A stretch of DNA of 5,389 bases. Origin: Rikenellaceae bacterium (GTDB taxonomy: Bacteria > Bacteroidota > Bacteroidia > Bacteroidales > UBA932). The stretch is from the NCBI GenBank assembly GCA_900769885.1, contig CAAGIG010000021.1, positions 1-5,389 of the forward strand. Direction: 5' to 3'. A program made the position numbers and the translations under genes. The notes under the pieces were generated by a model. The model had not been told where the DNA came from. It saw nothing but the letters and a program-made list of their open reading frames with translations, and made no database searches. The stretch's first letter is position 1, and every line of letters starts with the position of its first letter. Below are positions 4,887-5,389 of the stretch, piece by piece.

Positions 4887-5389
4887 ATGAAAAATCAAAA
4901 ACTGACAAGAGTCGCATTACGTTATCACGCCTTGTATCTTGATATTGACAGGGAGGAGATTGATATGTCTTCTGAAGTGACTATACCTGTACTTGCATTC
5001 ACAGCAAGATTAAAGGAAAATGGATTCACACTTAGTGAAGAACTTATCAGAGCACTCAATAGTGCTAAGACAGATGTATTGCTCTCTATTACAGACACTA
5101 TCAATGATGTAATGGGATGTAATCTGAATTGGGCTCCGCTGGTGAAAGGTTGGGATATTCCTACAGGCGAATCATACTTTGACCATCTGATAACTCTCTT
5201 TGTAAATGTATGCGATTTGAAAGAGAAGGTAAGTGGAACAACATTACCTTGTGGACACTATATCCCTAAAGGAACTTTTCCTATTGAACGATATAATGGA
5301 TGCCCTTTCTGCGGAACACCGTTTGAAAAGGGAGATTTAGTATATAAGGGTCAGGGAAGCAAGCTAAAAGAATCAAAGGGCAATACGGA
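4887..5389 (+). CDS. Unknown protein with a Cys/His zinc-type motif, N-terminal part
   Basis: The frame is open from ATG 4887 to the window edge, giving 167 residues with no stop. An in-frame ATG at 4854 would add 11 residues; an in-frame TAG at 4830-4832 limits any longer start. The first 115 residues are mostly helical (VALRYHALYLDIDREEID, PVLAFTARLKENGFTLSEEL, DVLLSITDTINDVMGC). At 120-145 comes LPCGHYIPKGTF, PIERYNGCPFCGTPF, whose C122-x-H124 and C139-x2-C142 spacing fits a small zinc-binding site like half of a RING or a zinc ribbon. No signal peptide or membrane segment is seen. I do not recognise the family. Its position on the same strand after rlaP-rtcB and the tRNA-like elements suggests membership of the same locus, perhaps as an RNA- or protein-binding partner. 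That is inference from position only. Confidence 0.75.
   Translation, partial: MKNQKLTRVALRYHALYLDIDREEIDMSSEVTIPVLAFTARLKENGFTLSEELIRALNSAKTDVLLSITDTINDVMGCNLNWAPLVKGWDIPTGESYFDHLITLFVNVCDLKEKVSGTTLPCGHYIPKGTFPIERYNGCPFCGTPFEKGDLVYKGQGSKLKESKGNT

Noticed and set aside
1..5389. CRISPR array, transposase or integrase gene
   Set aside because: No spaced direct repeats and no transposase or recombinase motifs were seen on either strand; the only tandem repeat is the coding 33-bp one.

Overview
The window looks like Bacteroidales chromosome (Bacteroides, Phocaeicola or a relative). It is AT-rich, genes lack clear Shine-Dalgarno sequences, and at least one promoter fits the Bacteroides form exactly (TTTG, 19 bases, TAnnTTTG). 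This is inferred from promoter style and protein flavour; no species is assigned.

Left flank. The window opens in the last 48 codons of a protein made of 11-residue repeats, followed by a hairpin. Next comes a reverse-strand AraC-family regulator (296..1111). Between that gene and the next lies a tRNA-like element (about 1153..1244) with an Arg-like ACG anticodon loop and a canonical T arm, but a degenerate 5' half.

Core. A WYL-domain regulator (reverse) is divergent from a two-gene operon. The first gene encodes RlaP, the DNA polymerase beta-type nucleotidyltransferase of RNA repair. Twelve bases later comes rtcB, the RNA 3'-phosphate/5'-hydroxyl ligase, with every expected active-site motif present. 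This reads as an inducible RNA-repair cassette: RlaP would edit or extend damaged RNA ends, RtcB would seal them, and the WYL protein would control expression. No archease and no RtcA are visible here.

Right flank. The 407-base gap after rtcB has no convincing protein gene but is dense in RNA structure. It holds a compact tRNA-like element (about 4502..4577) and a 119-base tRNA body with intact acceptor, D and T arms but a roughly 58-base domain in place of the 17-base anticodon arm (4596..4714). A long imperfect hairpin and a second hairpin follow. A gene of unknown function with a Cys/His zinc-type motif then starts and runs off the window.

The main point of interest is that three non-standard tRNA-like elements bracket an RNA-ligase cassette on both sides. 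RtcB acts on cleaved tRNAs, and some other bacterial RtcB operons encode tRNA-mimicking Y RNAs, so these elements may be substrates, decoys, sensors or scaffolds of the repair system. That role is a hypothesis. The base pairing was read directly from the sequence.
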